From Annulohypoxylon bovei var. microspora (Eukaryota; Ascomycota; Sordariomycetes; Xylariales; Hypoxylaceae): a stretch of DNA of 64,000 nucleotides. The stretch lies in contig MU405289.1 of the NCBI GenBank assembly GCA_022836615.1, forward strand, positions 1 through 64,000, written 5' to 3'. This document shows positions 1-11,279 of the stretch, in pieces; the stretch's first letter is position 1, and each line of letters opens with the position of its first letter. Below the pieces are notes generated by a model that saw nothing but the letters and a program-made list of their open reading frames with translations, did no database searches and was not told the origin of the DNA. Made by a program: the position numbers and the translations under genes.

Positions 1-373
1 TTCCCACATGGGGGGCTCCCACCGCCCCCCAAACCCCCGGATCCTAACCCTAATCCTAACCACTAACCCTACGTGGTCTTGAGGGCTTACGTGGTTTTGA
101 AGACCTGATCTTCAACCCAGGTCAGTTCGTTTTTATACAGCTAAGTAAAAGCTCCTAAAGTGGGTGACTAATCAACCCCTGGGAAAGTGCCCCCTGCGCT
201 GGTTCAAAAGTGGCTTGACACGTGGTTGGAAACGTGGCTGATTAAAAGGGTGGCTTAAAAGGGCTGCTAGGTGCGTGGGCAATTGAAAAGTGGGTCTAGA
301 AAGAGGATGCACCCAATCAGAGGGGTAGATGAATTTAACCAATTGAGAACGTTTCGTTGGTGCCAGCTAAGCT
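1..373. repeat. Unit A copy 1 (telomere-like, unmutated)
   Basis: A GC-balanced segment nearly repeated at 8,053-8,503. Both start TTCCCACATGGGGGGCTCCC and both carry CCTAACCCTAATCC-type telomere-like motifs near their left end. This copy has fewer telomere-like units than the second one. It is interrupted at 373/374 by an LTR retrotransposon; the same unit resumes after that element at 6,628 and after a second element at 12,686, there in RIP-mutated form. No coding potential is seen. Confidence 0.85.
42..75. repeat. Interstitial telomere-like CCCTAA variants
   Basis: A short run of CCTAACCCTAATCCTAACC-type units, degenerate relative to the TTAGGG/CCCTAA repeat used at most fungal telomeres. 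It lies inside repeat unit A, so it travels with that unit and does not by itself show that the window is at a chromosome end. Confidence 0.7.
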
Positions 374-589
374 TGTGGATCCCCGATCTGAGGGTTTCCG
401 CAGCAACGCTTGGACCACCTGCGGTGGCAAGCGTTGGCTGTTAAAATAACCTTAAATCGCATGTAAATTTAATTAATTATAAAACCTAGATTAATTAATA
501 ATTAATTATACAAGTTTATTTTTATTAATATAAAATAACGTTTATTATATATAAACGATATTTTATACGATTAAAAAGTTCGGACGTAT
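374..589 (+). repeat. 5' LTR of Gypsy copy 1
   Basis: Direct repeat of 6,412-6,627 and inverted repeat of the LTRs at 6,707-6,921 and 12,471-12,685. The first 70 or so bases are unmutated and the rest is AT-converted, so the edge of RIP damage falls inside this LTR. Confidence 0.85.
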
Positions 590-1841
590 AAATAATTATT
601 TATATAAATAAAATATTAATAACGTAAATTAATTTATTTTTATACCTTTTTTTTACATTTTTACACCTTTTACATTAACTTTTTAAACTATATTTAAAAG
701 CTTTAATTCGTTTAACGAATTAACCGATAAAAATAAAAATAAAAATAAAAATAAAAGTAAAATAATAATAAATATTTTTAACGTTATTAAAATTTTTAAT
801 ACCACCGATTTTATTAATTTTCGAAAAAATTATAATAATTTAATTTATTAAATTCATTTACGGTTTAAATTATTAACTTTTAATTAAATAAAAGTTAATA
901 AAAACTTAAATAAAAACATGAATAATTAATTTAAATATATATTTAATTTAATAATAAATTTTATAATAATTATAATAATAACGAAAACGGTTTAACCGTA
1001 TTAACATTATATTAATAAAAATTTAATATCGGATTAAAATTAAATTAAATTATTAAACTTATTATTATATAATTTAAATAAACTTTTAAATACCCGTTAT
1101 ATTAAATAATATAATTTTAATTTATAATTGTTTTTATATTTAAAATAATTTAAAAATCGTACGTTAAATAAACGTTTTTTTAATAAAAAACTTAACTTTT
1201 AAAAAATTAATATTTTAAACGAAACTTAAATTAATTAAGAAAAAAAATTAAATAAATTTAATTAAAAACCGTATTATTTATTAAAGCATATAAGTTTTTT
1301 AAATATATATAAAAAAAAAAAATTTTCATCGTTAAAATTAATATAAATAAATTATACCGTTTTAAATAAATTTAATAAAATATAAAATAAATTAAAAATA
1401 ACCTTAATATTTTATTTTTTATAAACCACGAGAATTTTTATAAAATTATCGGGTGATTTTTAATAAATAATAATTTACGTATAAATATAAAAATTAATTT
1501 AAATTATATTTTTAAAAATAATATTTTAAATATTAAAAAAACATTACGTGTTTAATAACCCGTTTATTATATTTATAATTTTATTATCGTAATAAAATAA
1601 AAGTTTCGTGAATTTTATAAAAAAATATAAAAAACTTTTTATAAGTTTTTTATACGCATTAAAAATTCACATTAAAATTATAAAATATTAATTAATTTAT
1701 TATATATTTACGCATTAAATATATAATTATTACTTTATAATTAAATCGGGTTTTTAAATATAATTTAAATAATAAAAAAAATAATATAATAAACGGCTTT
1801 AATTATTTAAATATTAATCGAAAATAAAATATATAATATAT

Positions 1842-2128
1842 TAATTAAAAGCAAAGCCCCGTATCCATTAATCACGTAATATAACACTTGTATATAATTA
1901 ACCATCGTGGCTTTTTTCCACGATCATGTTATTTAACTTTATATATATATGTCATATATTTAATTATAATTTTTATAAATGGTTAATCACTCGTTATAAA
2001 TACCAGTTTTTCATTAATTAAAAACCCTTCGTTATACATGCTTTAATATCGTTAACTTAACCGTCGTTATCGTTGTCGTTATATTTAAATCCCCGGGTGT
2101 TTAAAGCTTTGCTTTAAAATAATACCCG
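1842..2128. mobile_element. Small inverted-repeat insertion in Gypsy copy 1
   Basis: Gypsy copy 2 lacks this stretch at the matching place, so it is a later insertion of about 290 bp. Its ends contain the inverted motif AAAGCAAAGC (1,850s) and GCTTTGCTTT (about 2,106-2,116). It is less AT-converted than its surroundings. The exact ends and any target duplication are uncertain because the flanks are low-complexity AT. Confidence 0.55.
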
Positions 2129-3569
2129 TAATAACCATTACATTTTACGGTATAATAACACTTTTTTATAATTTATAAATTTTAAAAATAATGATAATTT
2201 AACCGGGCGTAACTTAATTAAAGCCTTAAAATTTAACGAAAATAATGTTAATAATAATATAATAAATAATAATATTAAATTTTAAATAAAATGATCGATA
2301 AATTAACTTAATTAAAAAAAAAAAATTTATAATAAAAACATCCGATAATAAATACTTTAATTATAATAAAAAAATTATTAAATAAAAAATTATATTTAAA
2401 AACCACGTTTTCTTTGAAAAACCTCGACATATTTAACGAAATTTAAAAAAATTACATTAAAAAGCACTTTATTTAAAGAAAATAATAACGATCGTTAAAA
2501 ATTCGAAAAGAAAATCCGAAATGTTTACGATAAATAAAAAAATAAAAGTAATAATAAACGAATTCATTTCGTAAAAAACGAAAATAAAAAACAAAATTAA
2601 TAAAACTTAATAAAAGCGTTAATTAAATTAAATATCGATTTAAAACTTGTTAATTTATTTAATAACTTTAATAACGAAAATTAAAATAACCGTGTTTATT
2701 TAATAAAAATAAACAACGGTTTTAAACCATTATTATATAAAAATAAATTAATTAAAGAAAAATATAAAAAGTAATATAATTTTTTTATAATTAAATTAAA
2801 CGATAAAAAGCATTTTATAACTTTTTTCGACTATGATTACGTAATTTATTACGTTTCATAATTTTTAATAAAAAATTTATAAAAATATAAAACGAAGTAA
2901 TTATTTATTATGATAAAAATAAACGGTTTAAAGTTATATATAACGAAAAATATTATTATTATAATAAAATTAAAAATTAAAAATAAGTATAATGTTTTAT
3001 TTACGGTGTTAATAAGAATTGTTTTAAATAAAACGTTTTTAAAAAATTTTATATTTAAAAAAAAAATATTTTATAAATAAAAAATTTAATGTAAAAACGA
3101 AATAAACGAAAAAATTATTATATTATAAAAATACGAAAAAAAACCTACTTTAAAATTAATTAATAAAGTGTTAATTAATTATATATAAAATTTAATTTTC
3201 AACGTTTTTTATAAACTTAAATTACGATAATATAAAAATATATTTATTATAAATAATATAATTAACGTTTATTTAAATATTTATATTAATAAAGTATTTA
3301 AATTTTTTAACGAAAAAAAACAACGAATAAATATAATTATAAAAACATAATATTATATTAATATAAATAATTTTTTATTTATAAAGTTTTTTTTAAAAAA
3401 ATATACTTTATAATAAAAATAAACGTTACGTAAATGCGTTAAAAAATACGAAGGAAAAATTATTCGAAAAAATAAAAGTTTTTAAACTTTATTATTATTA
3501 TTTATCTTTAAAAAAACATCCGGTTAAACGGTTATATTAAATAAAATAAATTTAAATGTAATTTAACGT

Positions 3570-3830
3570 TTTTATTACGATTATTAAAAAATTAATAAAC
3601 GTATAAAAAAAAACGCGCATTTATTACTTAATATTATAAATTAAATTTAAAAAGTATTAAATTATAAATGATATACTTTTATTAATTTAAAGGATAAGTT
3701 TTAATATATACTTATATACGAACCACATTATAAAAAAATAACTTTCGTAATTTTATTCGAAATATACGAATAAATAATAATATCATTCGATTTAATAAAC
3801 GCTTTAACGACGTTTTAAATACTTATAAAA
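3570..3830 (+). pseudogene. Reverse transcriptase relic of Gypsy copy 1
   Basis: Reading through stop codons on + gives a segment matching the middle of a Ty3/Gypsy reverse transcriptase: KINKRIKKNAHLLLNI, then a YTFINLKDKF block (the conserved LKDAF-type motif), then SFDLINALTTF, corresponding to the FGLTNAPATF motif. Most stops become Gln or Trp if C-to-T or G-to-A changes are reversed. Upstream sequence (about 2,810-3,300) may be the protease part but I do not recognise it firmly. Confidence 0.7.
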
Positions 3831-4418
3831 AAAATTATAATTTTTTTATTAAATAATATAATAATATAAGTTAATACGAAAAAGTAATTATATAAACGAC
3901 TTTTAATAATCTTTAAACGCTTCGTAATATATAATATAATTATTAACACTTTTAAATTTTAATTTTTCGTTAAAAATTTTTTTTTTTTAATTTTATTATT
4001 TTTAAAATTAACATTAAAACAAATTCAATTAAAGTAATAATAATTAAAAATCGCTTTAAATTTAAAATAATTATATAAATTAAAACGTTTATTAACGTAA
4101 TAAGTTATTTTAAATATTTAATAAAAGATTATTCGATAATAATAACTTTATTAATAACTTTTACGGGTGAATTTAAAGGTAAATTTATTAAATTAAATAT
4201 AAAAGTAATAATAATATAAAAAAAATTATAATTTAATTACCATTATATTAATGGTATAACGATTTAATTAAAAGTTATTTTTAATAATTAAATTAAACAT
4301 TAATAAATTATATACTAAAGTAATTTTACTTTAACTACATTTTTACGGTAATTAAAACGTTTTACATTTAATAATTTATTTTTTTAAAAAACTTACGAAT
4401 ATATAAATATATTATTTA

Positions 4419-4726
4419 TGACGGTTCCCATGAACAACGGTAAATTTATATTATATGGGGTCAAAAATGAAGTTATTTTCATTAATAAAAAAAAAAGGAA
4501 AAGTAATAATCCTTCGTTTTTAAAGCTATGATATTTATATTTAAAGGTGTGGATTAAATTAATTAACGTAAAAACCCTTTTTATACGTGTTTTAATAATT
4601 TTAACGACTTATTTAAAGCTATTAATAACTTTATCATAAGGATCCACGTTTATCGCGTTTGTAACCATGATATAAGCTCGCGTTAATTTTTACTTTAATT
4701 AACTTTCCGGGTCTTCGACCCGTAAC
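4419..4726 (-). mobile_element. 308-bp nested element, copy 1, with 8-bp target duplication
   Basis: Flanked by ATTATTTA on both sides (4,411-4,418 and 4,727-4,734). A second copy in the other orientation lies at 20,474-20,778 in an unrelated host repeat. The ends are TGACGGTT and, on the other strand, GTTACGGG, so only a short imperfect terminal inverted repeat is present. An 8-bp duplication suggests an hAT-like or similar non-autonomous DNA element. It is less AT-converted than the Gypsy sequence around it. No coding function is claimed. Confidence 0.72.
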
Positions 4727-6411
4727 ATTATTTAACTTAAAAAAGAAAATTATTAAAAATTATATTATTATTATAACATTAATACCATTAAATAAAAAAA
4801 AAAGAAATTATAATAATTATAAATTATAAATCGTTTAAATTAATTAATATTAAAATTAAATAATTTATTAAAATTATACATTTTTTAAATATTATTAAAT
4901 ATTATAATATACGGATTATTTATCGCTTTAATAAAATTTATATATTAATAAATTATTTATTTAAACTTTTCGATTCGAATTTAACCGATAAAATTTTACC
5001 GATTAATAAAAACGAAATAATAACGAAATTTATTCGATACTTTTACAAGCTTAATTAATTAAACTTTTAAACGATTTACGAACATTTATTATAAGGAATA
5101 AATTTTTTAACGGTAATAAAAAAAATAAATAAAAAAACATTTCGTTAAATATTAAAATTAATTATATAAAATTTCGAAATATATTAAAACATTTAAAAAC
5201 CTTTCATATACGGCGGGAACGGTAATTAATGTAACGAATATATAACTTATATTAAAATATAATAATATAATTTATTAATTAATAAACATATATTATAATT
5301 AAAAATATATTGCGATTAAAATGATATTTAAAAAAATAATAAAATCATTTTAATACTTTAAAATAACGTTAATAACATATTAAATTATAATTAAATATCT
5401 TTTTTATTAATTAATAAAAAAACCAAATACGTTATTATTAAATTTATAACCGATACATTTTTTAATATTATTCACGCGTTAAATAATTAATTATACGTTT
5501 TTAAAATAAACGGTAATATTAATGGTAATTAAATACGTTATTAATTAAATGAAAATTAAAATAATATTATTAATAAAATTCGTTAATTATATTTTATTAT
5601 TTATAAAAATTAAAAAAACGTTTAATTATTTATAAAAATAAATATTTAATAACGTTTAAAATTTCGTCGGTTACGAAGTTATAAACTAAACTTAATAACA
5701 CGGTTCCACCATAAAATTAATTATTTTTTTATATTTTAAAAGTAATAATAAAATAAAAAAAATTAATAATAATTTAAAAAAAATTATACTTCGAAAATAT
5801 TAAACGAATTCCATAATTACGAACTTATTTAATTTATTTTAACGAGCTTTAATTATCCATAACCGTATTATTAAATTTAACGGTTATAATAATTTTTTTT
5901 TAATATTTAATACGTAATTTTTTTAAAATTAACCACTTATTAAATACGCCGAATATATTCGCGAATTAATTAAAAAAAAAGTTATAATTTAAAAATAATT
6001 AATAATATAATACGAGGCTTTTATAACTTGTAATTATAATAATATAAAAGTATCCCGAAAATAAATAAAAACATATTTATAAAAAAAAAAAAATTTAATA
6101 CGTATTTACGTTTTTAAAAATTAAATATTAAAAGTACGATAACGGGTAAATAAATATAAGTTATATTATAACGACCCGTGGGAAATTTACCGTTACCATT
6201 AAAGTAATATTTATTATTTACATAATTTAAAAAAATTAATGTTTTTTAATAAATATAACGGTAATAACTTATTTTTAACGTACGTAAACGACGACCACCT
6301 CGTATAAAACTTATAATATATAAATAAACGAATGCTTAAATAAAACCGGCGGCGGTTATATAAAAAAATACATTTATAATAATTACGGATAATTATAATA
6401 AAAAAAAAAAA

Positions 6412-6627
6412 TATAAATCCTTAATTTAAAAGTTTTTATAATAACGTTTAAATTATTTATAATGGTAAACATTAATTATCAAAATAATTTTAAATCGCAT
6501 GTAAATTTAATTAATTATAAAACTTAAATTAATTAATAATTAATTATATAAGTTTATTTTTATTAATATAAAATAACATTTATTACATATAAACGATATT
6601 TTATACGATTAAAAAGCTCGGACGTAT
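6412..6627 (+). repeat. 3' LTR of Gypsy copy 1
   Basis: A RIP-mutated copy of the 5' LTR, followed directly by the AAGCT target duplication and then by the continuation of repeat unit A (6,628-6,706), itself mutated so that each TCA of the intact unit reads TTA. Confidence 0.85.
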
Positions 6628-6706
6628 AAGCTTAAAAAGGTTTATTAATTTCTTATTAATTACTTATTAATTATTTATTAATTACTTTATTAATTATTTA
6701 TTAATT
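6628..6706. repeat. Unit A fragment between the two Gypsy copies (RIP-mutated)
   Basis: About 79 bp equal to 8,498-8,575 of the intact unit after C-to-T changes, including the repeated TTATCAATTAC motif, which here reads TTATTAATTAC. It ends in AATTT, the left target duplication of Gypsy copy 2. Confidence 0.85.
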
Positions 6707-7333
6707 TATATTTCTAAACTTTTTAATTATACGGAATATTATTTATATATAATAAACGTTATTTTATATTAATAAAAATAAATTTATATATAAATTATTA
6801 ATTAATTTAAGTTTTATAATTAATTAAATTTATATACGATTTAAAATTATTTTAAAACCAACGCTTATTACCGTAAATGGTTTAAATGTTATTATAAAAA
6901 CCTTTAAATTAAAAATCCATACCATTTTTTTTCCATTATAATTATTTATAATTATTATAAACGTAATTTTTTTTATAATTACCATTAATTTTATTTAAGT
7001 ATTTATTTACTTATATATTATAAATTTCGTACGAAATAACCGTTATCCACGTACGTTAAAAATAAATTATTACCATTATACTTATTAAAAAACATTAACT
7101 TTTTTAAATTACGTAATTAATAAATATTATTTTAATAATAACGGTAAATTTCCTATAAGTCGTTATAATATAACTTATATTTATTTATTTATTATTATAT
7201 TTTTAACATTTAATTTTTAAAAACGTAAATATATATTAAACTTTTTTTTTTTTATAAATACGCTTTTATTTATTTTTAAAATATTTTTATACCATTATAA
7301 TAATTATAAGTTATAAAAGCTTTATATTATATT

Positions 7334-7480
7334 AAAATTTTTGGGGTCTTTTTTTTCTTTTACCCGGTACGGCCCTCCACAATGTCCGGGAAAACGCGAC
7401 CTACGCAAGCTCCGGGGCGTTTTTGCCCTCCCAAAGTTACGGGGACCGGGAAAAAGAAAAAAAAGACCCCAAAAATTTTT
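7334..7480. mobile_element. 147-bp perfect-arm hairpin element, copy 1
   Basis: The left arm (7,334-7,360) and right arm (7,453-7,480) are exact reverse complements over 27 bases, built around GGGGTC/GACCCC and a T8/A8 run. The loop of about 90 bp is GC-rich. A RIP-mutated copy with both arms lies at 12,777-12,919. It looks like a MITE or a strong foldback within the tandem unit; no target duplication was established. Confidence 0.7.
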
Positions 7481-7482
7481 CT

Positions 7483-7620
7483 TCGCAGAAAGCTGTTGGT
7501 TGGGAAAAGGTCCAAGAAAAGGGGTGGAAAACGGGGTAGAAAACGGGGTGGAAAAAGGGTAGGAAAAGGGGTGGGAAAGGGGGTGGGAAAGGGGGGCAAT
7601 AGGGTGGAAAAAAAGACAGA
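7483..7620 (+). repeat. Purine-rich, G-run tract
   Basis: The + strand is almost entirely A and G, with repeated GGGGTGGAAAA-like units and runs of 3-6 G. Such tracts can form G-quadruplexes or triplexes. The predicted peptides here are K/G- or P/F-rich artefacts of composition. Confidence 0.7.
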
Positions 7621-7649
7621 ATCCGTCCGGAGGACATCACCACTCATCT

Positions 7650-8040
7650 AATTGACTGATTAATTGACTGACTGATTCACTGACTGACTGATTGACTGAC
7701 TTACTGACTGGTTGAAACCCTGGTTGAAAAGCTGGTTGAAAAGCTGGTTGAAAAGCTGGTTGAAAAGCTGGTTGACTTATTGGCTAATTGGCTAATTGGT
7801 CAATTGGTCGAATAGATGACTAAATACCTGACTGAATACTTGACTGACTTACTGACAGGTTGACTGGTTGAATACCTGATCAATTGATTGACTGACTGGT
7901 TGAAACCCTGGTTCAAAAGCTGGTTGATTCAACAACTGGTTGAACAGCTGACTGACTTACTGACTGACTTACTGACTGACTTACTGACTGACTTACTTAC
8001 TGATTAAACAACGGGTTGAACAGCTTACTGACTCCCTGGC
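7650..8040. repeat. TGAC microsatellite and CTGGTTGAAAAG minisatellite
   Basis: The outer parts are built of ACTGACTG/ATTGACTG/TTACTGAC variants. Around 7,720-7,775 there are four to five tandem copies of the 12-mer CTGGTTGAAAAG. Single copies recur near 7,905-7,930. No coding potential. Confidence 0.85.
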
Positions 8041-8052
8041 AAAAAGAACACA

Positions 8053-8640
8053 TTCCCACATGGGGGGCTCCCACCGCCCCCCAAACCCCCGGATCCTAAC
8101 CCTAATCCTAACCTTACCCCTAACCCTAATCTTATCCTTACCCCTAACCCTAATCCTAACCACTAACCCTACGTGGGCTTGAAGCTTTACGTTGTCTTGA
8201 AGGCTTACGTGGTTTTGAAGACCTGATCTTCAACCCAGGTCAGTTCGTTTTTATACAGCTAAGTAAAAGCCCTGGATGTGGGTGACTAATCAACCCCTGG
8301 AAAAGTGGCCCCTGCGCGCGAAAGGTGGTGGTTCAAAAGTGGCTTGACACGTGGTCCGAAAGGTGGCTAATTGAAAGGGTGGCTTAAAAGGCTGCTGGGT
8401 GCGCGGGCAATTGAAAGGTGGGTCCAAAAAGAGGATGCACCCAATCAGAGGGGTGGATGAATTTAACCAATTGAGAACGTTTCGCTGGTGCCAGCTAAGC
8501 TTGAAAAGGTTTATCAGTTTCTTATCAATTACTTATCAATTACTTATCAATTACCTTATCAATTACTTATCAGTTTGCTGACAATTGTATGACTAATTAT
8601 CCAAAAAAGTTTGAGCGTAATAGTGTCCTCCGGACGGATT
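8053..8640. repeat. Unit A copy 2 (telomere-like, unmutated)
   Basis: A near-copy of 1-373, continuing through TTATCAATTAC tandem repeats (8,510-8,575) to GTCCTCCGGACGGATT at 8,624-8,639. It has an expanded telomere-like block (8,095-8,170) relative to copy 1. It serves as the intact reference against which the mutated pieces at 6,628-6,706 and 12,686-12,760 can be read. A 60-codon frame inside it (8,399-8,581) is not credible. Confidence 0.85.
8094..8172. repeat. Interstitial telomere-like repeats, expanded copy
   Basis: About 13 units alternating CCCTAA, CCTAAT and CCTTAC variants, roughly 60 bp longer than the matching block at 42-75. The degeneracy argues for an old interstitial tract rather than a living telomere end. 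Confidence 0.75.
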
Positions 8641-11279
8641 AACTTTAAAAATAATAAAACCGAGAAAGATTTTTTTTTTAACGAAAAGTTAAAACTTAAA
8701 GGTGTTAATAATTATACCGTATATTATAAAACGTTTAAAAATTATTAAAAATCGTTTATATAATTATTTTTTCGTATTAATTTATATTATTATATTATTT
8801 AATAATTTAATTAATTATTTAATAAAAAGAGTTATAATTTCTTTTATAAGTATTTAAAATATTATTAAAGCGTTTATTAAACTAAATAATATTATTATTT
8901 ATTTATATATTTTAAATAAAATTATAAAAGTTATTTTTTTATAATAAAGTTTATATATAAATATATATTAAAACTTGTTTTTTAAATTAATAAAAGTATA
9001 TTATAAATTTAATATTTTTTAAATTTAATTTATAACATTAAATAATAAATGCGCGTTTTTTTATACGTTTATTAATTTTTTAATAATCGTAATAAAAACA
9101 TTAAATCACATTTAAATTTATTTTATTTAATATAATTATTTAATTAAATGCTTTTTTAAAGGTAAATAATAATAATAAAACTTAAGGATTTTTATTTTTT
9201 TAAATAATTTTTCTTTTATATTTTTTAACGAATTTATATAACGTTTATTTTTATTATAAATTATATTTTTTCGAAAAAAACTTTATAAATAAAAAGTTAT
9301 TTATATTAATATAATGTTATATTTTCGTGATTATATTTATTCGTCGTTTTTTTTCATCGAAAAATTCAAATATTTCATTAATATAAATATTTAAATAAAC
9401 GTTAATTATATTATTTATAATAAATATATTTTTATACCATTATAATTTAAACTTATAAAAAACATTAAAAATTAACTTTTATATATAATTAATTAACATT
9501 TTATTAATTGGTTTTAAAATAAACTTTCCTTTATATTTTTATAATATAATAATTTTTTCATTTACCTCGTTTTTACATTAAATTTCCCACTTATAAAATA
9601 CACCTTTTTTAAATATAAGGTTTTTTAAAAACATTTTATTTAAAATAATTCCCATTAACACCGTGAATAAAACATTATATTTATTTTTAATTTTAAACTT
9701 TATTATAATAATAATATTTTTCATTTTATATTACCTTAAACCGCTTACTTTTATTATAATAAATAATCGCTTCGTTTCGTATTTTTATAAATTTTTTATT
9801 AAAGATTATAAAACGTAATAAACCGCGTAACCATAATCGAAAAAAATTATAAAATACTTTTCATCGTTTAATTTAATTATGAAAAAATTATGCTACTTTT
9901 TATATTTTTCTTTAATTAATTTATTTTTATATAATAATAATTTAAAACCGTTATTTATTTTTATTAAATAAACATAATTATTTTAATTTTCATTATTAAG
10001 GTTATTAAATAAATTAATAAGCTTTAAATTAATATTTAATTTAATTAACGCTTTTATTAAACTTTATTAATTTTATTTTTCATTTTCATTTTTTATAAAA
10101 TAAATTCGTTTATTATTACTTTTATTCTTTTATTTATTATAAACATTTCGAACTTTTTTTCCGAATTTTTAACGATCATTATTATTTTTTTTAAATAAAA
10201 TACCTTTCAGCGTAACTTTTTTAAATTTCATTAAATATATTAAAATCTTTTAAAAAAAACGTAACTTTTAAATATAATCTTTTATTTAATAACCTTTTTT
10301 ATTATAATTAAAATATTTATTATTAAATGCTTTTATTATAAATCCGCTTTTTTTTTTAATTAAATTAATTTATTAATCATTTTATTTAAAATCCGATATT
10401 ATTATTTATTATACCGCCATTAACATTGTTTTTATTAAATCTTAAAGTTTTAATTATTATTACTTTTAAAATTCATAAGTTATAAAAAAACACCGTTATA
10501 TCGTAAAATATAATAATTATTATAAATATATTATATATTTTATTTTTAATTAATATTTAAATAATTAAAACCGTTCGTTATATTATTTCTTTTATTATTT
10601 AAGTTATATTTAAAAGATTAATTTAATTATAAAGCGATAATTATACGTTTAATACGTAAATACGTAATAAGTTAATTAATATTTTATAATTTTAATATAA
10701 ATCTTTAATACGTATAAAAAAATTATAAAAAGCTTTTTACATTTTTTTTATAAAGTTTATAAAACTTTTATTTTATTATAATAATAAAGTTATAAATATA
10801 ATAAATAAGTTATAAAATACGTAATATTTTTTTAATATTTAAAATATTATTTTTAAAAATATAATTTAAATTAATTTTTACATTTACACGTAAATTATTA
10901 TTTATTAAAAATCATTTAATAACTTTATAAAAATTTTTATAATTTATAAAAAATAAAATATTAAAGTTACTTTTAATTTATTTTATATTTCGTTAAACTT
11001 ATTTAAAACGATATAATTTATTTATATTAATTTTAATAATAAAAATATTATTATTTTATTTTTTTCTTTACATTTAAAAAACTTATATATTTTAATAAAT
11101 AATATAATTTTTAATTAAATTTATTTAATTTTTCTTTTTTAATTAATTTAAACTTCGTTTAAAATATTAATTTTTTAAAAGTTAAGCTTTTTATTAAAAA
11201 AACATTTATTTAATATACGATTTTTAAATTATTTTAAATATAAAAACGATTATAAATTAAAATCATGCCATTTAATATA

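Larger units (their letters stand above)
374..6627 (+). mobile_element. Ty3/Gypsy LTR retrotransposon, copy 1 (RIP-decayed)
   Basis: Two direct terminal repeats of about 216 bp (374-589 and 6,412-6,627) bound the element. The 5' copy starts TGTGGATCCCCGATC; the 3' copy is the same sequence after C-to-T/G-to-A change. The flanking AAGCT at 369-373 and 6,628-6,632 is a 5-bp target duplication, and the host sequence on both sides joins into repeat unit A. A purine-rich run (about 6,397-6,411) precedes the 3' LTR, as expected for a polypurine tract. Translation of 3,570-3,830 on + gives a stop-riddled Gypsy reverse transcriptase recognisable by its KNAHLLLNI and NLKDKF segments. Two smaller elements are nested inside (about 1,842-2,128 and 4,419-4,726). 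It is dead: there are many stops in all frames. Confidence 0.88.
7334..8640. repeat. Unmutated subtelomere-like island inside Gypsy copy 2
   Basis: About 1.3 kb of ordinary base composition surrounded by RIP-converted sequence. In order it holds a 147-bp hairpin element (7,334-7,480), a purine/G-rich tract (about 7,440-7,615), TGAC and CTGGTTGAAAAG minisatellites (7,650-8,040), and unit A copy 2 with telomere-like repeats (8,053-8,640). It appears to be one complete period of a tandem unit, because in the older mutated locus the end of unit A (12,758) is followed after about 18 bp by the hairpin element (12,777). Reading frames here are short and low-complexity, and I call no gene. Confidence 0.75.

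Noticed and set aside
1..373. Window start as an actual chromosome end
   Set aside because: The telomere-like units are degenerate, occur inside a repeat unit also found at 8 kb, and do not form a terminal array.
7341..7651. Overlapping frames of 68-95 codons on both strands
   Set aside because: They are translations of the hairpin element and purine tract; K/G-rich and P/F-rich products mirror each other.
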